Origin: an uncultured Bacteroidales bacterium
GTDB lineage: Bacteria > Bacteroidota > Bacteroidia > Bacteroidales > UBA932
Reading direction: 5' to 3'
Length of the DNA: 64,000 bases
Assembly: GCA_944326235.1 (NCBI GenBank)
Contig: CALVDH010000011.1
Span: 1 to 64,000 of the forward strand
Below the pieces are notes generated by a model that saw only the letters and a program-made list of their open reading frames with translations, did not search any database and was not told where the DNA came from. Shown here piece by piece: positions 61,394 through 64,000 of the stretch. The translations under genes and the position numbers were made by a program. How positions within the stretch are numbered: position 1 is the first letter of the stretch; each line of letters starts with the position of its first letter.

Positions 61394-61625
61394 TGGTCAG
61401 TAAGATTTATAAGTAAAAGCCGGCAGAAATGGGCACATACTTCATATCAAATGCATACAGTGCCTGCCGTGATCTTTGCTGTTACCGGATTTTGCTCTTT
61501 TATGACCCAGGCAGCTTATTGCCCTGGATTAACGCTACTGCCATTCGAAGTTTGCTCCCGAATATACGCTTCAGACGTAATTTCCAGCTGATTCAGCCTG
61601 CCTTATGATATTTTTCTTTTCGTTC

Positions 61626-61814
61626 TCAATTGAAAAGTTGCGGTCCGCCTAAGGCAGCGGACATATCAACCGGCGGCCATTTTATGACGCGGCAAGGGCA
61701 GCCTGTCTGCATGAGGAAGTCCCTGATGGTACTGCGCATGATATGCGGCTCAATAAGTTCCCAGTATACTTCGTCTGTCTTCCGTATCAGGTCCTGATAG
61801 GTCTCGGCGTACAC
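61626..61814 (-). pseudogene. Short ORF, probable gene remnant
   Basis: Sixty-two codons from a GTG; a stop lies a few codons upstream, and there is no ATG at the front. The N-terminal part looks like a charged helix (Y-Q-D-L-I-R-K-T-D-E-V-Y-W-E-L-I-E-P) and the end loses that character. No family recognised. It lies between the glycan locus and a toxin-antitoxin operon, where debris is expected. Confidence 0.3.
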
Positions 61815-61870
61815 TGCCAGGTCCAGCTACGGACAGTATGATTCGTATTGGTTTTAATCTCTATGCTAAA

Positions 61871-62218
61871 CTAAACTTTGTTTCCAACAGCATTTTTCAG
61901 TCTTTCCGGTAAAGTCTCCGGATTACTGCGGGTATCCACCAAATCGATTACCCTCACGACTTCACTCTCTGCATTGCCCTCTATGACATAATAAAGCCTG
62001 TAACATTCGTGCACCAATACACTCCGTATCTCATGCTGCTCCAGCCCTTCGACTTCAATACGTTTGTCCAAGCGCGGATTGGATTCTAGTAAGCGACTGT
62101 ATTCCTTGAATTTACCATTTAATATATTAGCAGAAGACTCACCGAATTTTAACGAACCGTAAAACAGGACATACTTACGCAATGCGAAAACATCTTCTTT
62201 CCAGATTACTTCAGCCAT
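61871..62218 (-). CDS. RelE/ParE-family toxin
   Basis: A 115-residue protein of the RelE/ParE fold: W-K-E-D-V-F-A-L-R-K-Y-V near the start and L-V-H-E-C-Y-R-L-Y-Y-V-I-E, then V-V-R-V-I-D-L-V-D-T-R in the final strands. RelE-type members cut mRNA at the ribosome; ParE-type ones poison gyrase. Which one applies cannot be told. Overlaps the antitoxin gene by 13 bp. Confidence 0.75.
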   Translation of the reverse strand: MAEVIWKEDVFALRKYVLFYGSLKFGESSANILNGKFKEYSRLLESNPRLDKRIEVEGLEQHEIRSVLVHECYRLYYVIEGNAESEVVRVIDLVDTRSNPETLPERLKNAVGNKV

Positions 62219-62562
62219 GTGAACACCCTCCTCAACTCTTTATCGGCTTCTTCCTCTGTGTATCCTTTCCTCTCACCGACTGCGGTTAGGGAGTGCTGAA
62301 TCCTTTTGTGTACTGCCTCAGGGGCGCTGTGGGAACGCATCCACTGTTCCATTCTAGGAATCAGTTCTGTACGGGTGGCCGGACCTCCAGTCCTATATAT
62401 GCGGAGACAGTCCTCCAACTCCATCTGTATATCGGATTCCGTATTTCGTCTGATATTTTTCCTACGGGCTATGTTTGCTGCCTTTAAGCGTTTATCTACT
62501 CCATAAACAACTTCCGGCTCTGCCAGCCTCCTGCTCTCATTTTTCTCTTCCTCGTATCCCAT
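62206..62562 (-). CDS. Antitoxin of the RelE/ParE-type pair
   Basis: A 118-residue charged, helical protein with a basic stretch (R-L-K-A-A-N-I-A-R-R-K-N-I-R-R-N) in the first half. It precedes and overlaps the toxin gene, the standard antitoxin-toxin order. The antitoxin family was not recognised. It has a very good promoter at 62585-62616, probably autoregulated. Confidence 0.65.
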   Translation of the reverse strand: MGYEEEKNESRRLAEPEVVYGVDKRLKAANIARRKNIRRNTESDIQMELEDCLRIYRTGGPATRTELIPRMEQWMRSHSAPEAVHKRIQHSLTAVGERKGYTEEEADKELRRVFTWLK

Positions 62563-62584
62563 GACCTTTGAATTATAGTTTCCA

Positions 62585-62616
62585 CAAAGTTATGTATTTC
62601 TACCGAAAGTTCCAAA
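62585..62616 (-). promoter_or_regulatory. Promoter of the RelE/ParE-type toxin-antitoxin operon
   Basis: On the minus strand TTTG (62613-62616), 20-bp spacer, TAACTTTG (62585-62592): full Bacteroides consensus, with the ATG at 62562 some 22 bp downstream. Confidence 0.75.
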
Positions 62617-62628
62617 TGAAGTGGAATA

Positions 62629-62994
62629 TTACCATCGTCCGACTTCGCGGAGGATGCGGGTGGTGAGGGAGGCGAGGCGCTTGAAGTGCTCGAGGGTCCT
62701 GGCGGGGGCGTTCATGGCGGTGACGCGGGTGCGGATGTCGCGGGCGAGGTCCTCGAGGGGTTTGGAGGCGGCTTCGAGGCGGTCGAGGAGGGTTTCGGAG
62801 GTGGCGTCGATGAGCTCGCGCTCGAGGTTGCGGAGGGTGAGGGCGGCGGCGTCCATGTCGCGGCGGTCTGCCTCGGGGAGGGAGGGGTCGAGACGGAGGG
62901 TATCGCACTCGGCTATGGCATCGCGGATATCGGTCAGGGTCTGCTGTTCAGACTGCGTCTGCCTGGCGGGCCTATTTATTGCGCCTTTCTCCAT
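62629..62994 (-). CDS. Hypothetical helical protein
   Basis: A 121-residue, very GC-rich gene for a helical, Arg/Leu/Ala/Glu-rich protein with heptad-like spacing that suggests coiled coil. No signal peptide and no known family. It follows the lipoprotein gene at 63026 by 31 bp on the same strand and may be co-transcribed. Composition bias makes it the least certain of the full-length genes in this part. Confidence 0.5.
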   Translation of the reverse strand: MEKGAINRPARQTQSEQQTLTDIRDAIAECDTLRLDPSLPEADRRDMDAAALTLRNLERELIDATSETLLDRLEAASKPLEDLARDIRTRVTAMNAPARTLEHFKRLASLTTRILREVGRW

Positions 62995-63025
62995 TTATAT
63001 TCTGTCTTCGTAAACTAAATTTTTC

Positions 63026-63955
63026 TCAATTTTCCAGCATCTCCGATACCTGAGCCGCCAGCTCATTCAGCCTCAGCACCTCTTCCCACAGTTCTTCGTG
63101 GACTTCCTTCTTCCCGGCGGCGAAATCAGCGGCCAGCTTGGCGTGGGCATTCTTGAACGAGCGCAGGGCCGAGACGCAGCTGTTGCGTATGTCAGGCAGT
63201 TCATCGGCGCGGCGGAGCAGTTCCACGTACAGGCGGTCACTCTCGAAAGGTACTGGTTCTCCGCGGAGTTCCAGGGCGGCCAGATAGGCGGCGTAGTTGT
63301 CGCGGAGGCTTTCCCGCTCGTGCCGGATCAGCTCGTTCATCTCATCGCTGCGGAGGATGGCCATCAGGGAGTCGCAGCTTGCGGTCACCAGGGTGTCACC
63401 TGCCACGACTATATTGCGGACTGCCCTACCCTGTACGGCCTGCATCACTTCCTCGGCCACGTAGGCCAGCACCCGGCCGGCCATCCGCGCATATCCTGTG
63501 GGTATATCCTCGTATCCTGTATCCAGTCTATTGTATCTGTACAGCACCGAATCCACCCGGCTGCCTATCCCCCGTATCTCCGTCCCTATTCCCGTCCATC
63601 TGGCCTCGGAACTTACACTGTGCAGGGCCCGGACATAACTGTTGAAGACATCCACATAGCCGGCGGCCTTACGCACCAGGGCCTCGTCATCCATAGATGC
63701 CTCGGCCAACGCAGTCACTTCCTCATAACGGGCGGTACCGGAAGAGAGGGAGGCGGCATAGTAGAGCCCGCGTTCCAGACGAAGTTCCGACATCTCGCCG
63801 AAGAGTATGGCGGGAGAGCGCGAAACAGTATCGCTGCGGAAAGTCAGCTCCCCTACGGCTTCTATCTGAGCCTTGGACAGCGGAGAGCAACCGGCCGTAA
63901 CGGCTACGGCCAACAAACTTAATACAAGGAAGTTATATGTAGGACAAATCCTCAT
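63026..63955 (-). CDS. Hypothetical lipoprotein
   Basis: A 309-residue protein with a lipobox (V-T-A-G-C, Cys23) and a mostly helical mature part containing long charged helices at the end. No domain was recognised. Probably anchored in a membrane facing the periplasm. Its start lies only a few bases after the stop of another gene. Confidence 0.65.
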   Translation of the reverse strand: MRICPTYNFLVLSLLAVAVTAGCSPLSKAQIEAVGELTFRSDTVSRSPAILFGEMSELRLERGLYYAASLSSGTARYEEVTALAEASMDDEALVRKAAGYVDVFNSYVRALHSVSSEARWTGIGTEIRGIGSRVDSVLYRYNRLDTGYEDIPTGYARMAGRVLAYVAEEVMQAVQGRAVRNIVVAGDTLVTASCDSLMAILRSDEMNELIRHERESLRDNYAAYLAALELRGEPVPFESDRLYVELLRRADELPDIRNSCVSALRSFKNAHAKLAADFAAGKKEVHEELWEEVLRLNELAAQVSEMLEN

Positions 63956-63960
63956 TCCAT

Positions 63961-64000
63961 TTACAGCTCCGCCTCCTGAGTCCCATTTTCACAACCTCGG
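63961..64000 (-). CDS. C-terminal end of a gene continuing outside the window
   Basis: An open frame from the right edge ends in TAA at 63961-63963 (last residues E-A-E-L). Only 12 codons are visible; it is supported mainly by close spacing with the lipoprotein gene. Confidence 0.3.
   Translation of the reverse strand, partial: RGCENGTQEAEL

Noticed and set aside
1..64000. CRISPR arrays, insertion sequences, prophage genes or riboswitches.
   Set aside because: No regularly spaced repeats, no transposase motifs, no phage structural genes and no recognisable riboswitch core were seen on either strand.

Overview
The window looks like chromosomal DNA from a Bacteroidales member (phylum Bacteroidota). 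Supporting signs are Mfa/FimA-type fimbrillin genes with DUF3575/DUF3868 partners, many promoters of the Bacteroides type (TAnnTTTG, sometimes with an upstream TTTG), no encoded CCA on the tRNAs, and families such as DUF5020, DUF3822 and RloB. The genus cannot be fixed from the sequence. No rRNA, CRISPR array, intact transposase or intact integrase was seen.

Layout. 1-3942: a Mfa-type fimbrial operon on the minus strand (DUF3575, DUF3868/OmpA-like, Mfa1-like fimbrillin, start of an Mfa2-like anchor). Upstream of it is a 130-bp segment bounded by 15-bp inverted repeats that carries a Bacteroides-type promoter pointing away from the operon, so it reads as a phase-variable switch in the OFF position. 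4133-7021: a large TPR protein and an outer-membrane barrel. 7032-16389: an accessory, partly decayed region. It has an AbiEii-type toxin-antitoxin pair, a 409-bp direct repeat that duplicates the antitoxin-like gene 8.1 kb away, broken ATPase and Schlafen-like genes, a purine-uptake cluster ending in a truncated adenine deaminase, a RloAB putative defence operon, and a tRNA-Asp whose 3' end is also present 2.9 kb away as an att-like scar. 16475-41399: mostly core genes: rsmD/DUF3822, nrnA with two FKBP-like lipoproteins, an SDR fused to a zinc finger, MATE, CstA, an ackA-ptb-buk operon, comEC, a PurF-like protein without the catalytic Cys2, an RRM protein, an AI-2E-type permease, gyrA with a TPR protein, and clpC. 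41479: tRNA-Lys.

41651-61393: a minus-strand glycan (capsule or O-antigen type) locus. Wzx flippase, Wzy polymerase, a phosphoglycosyl transferase that starts the chain, GT4 and GT56 glycosyltransferases, WbpP/WbpO-like enzymes for UDP-GalNAcA, two DegT-type aminotransferases and an MBOAT/SGNH O-acylation pair make up the sugar part. In its middle lies a small acyl-chain assembly line: two acyl carrier proteins, an ANL acyl-activating enzyme, a KAS III-like synthase, two short-chain reductases and two left-handed beta-helix acyltransferases. Together these could build a 3-hydroxyacyl group on a carrier protein and attach it to a 4-amino-4,6-dideoxy sugar. I consider this the most interesting system in the window. 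A GNAT acetyltransferase with a small overlapping partner (toxin-antitoxin-like) sits inside the locus.

61626-64000: a ParE/RelE-type toxin-antitoxin operon with a strong promoter, then hypothetical proteins and a lipoprotein.
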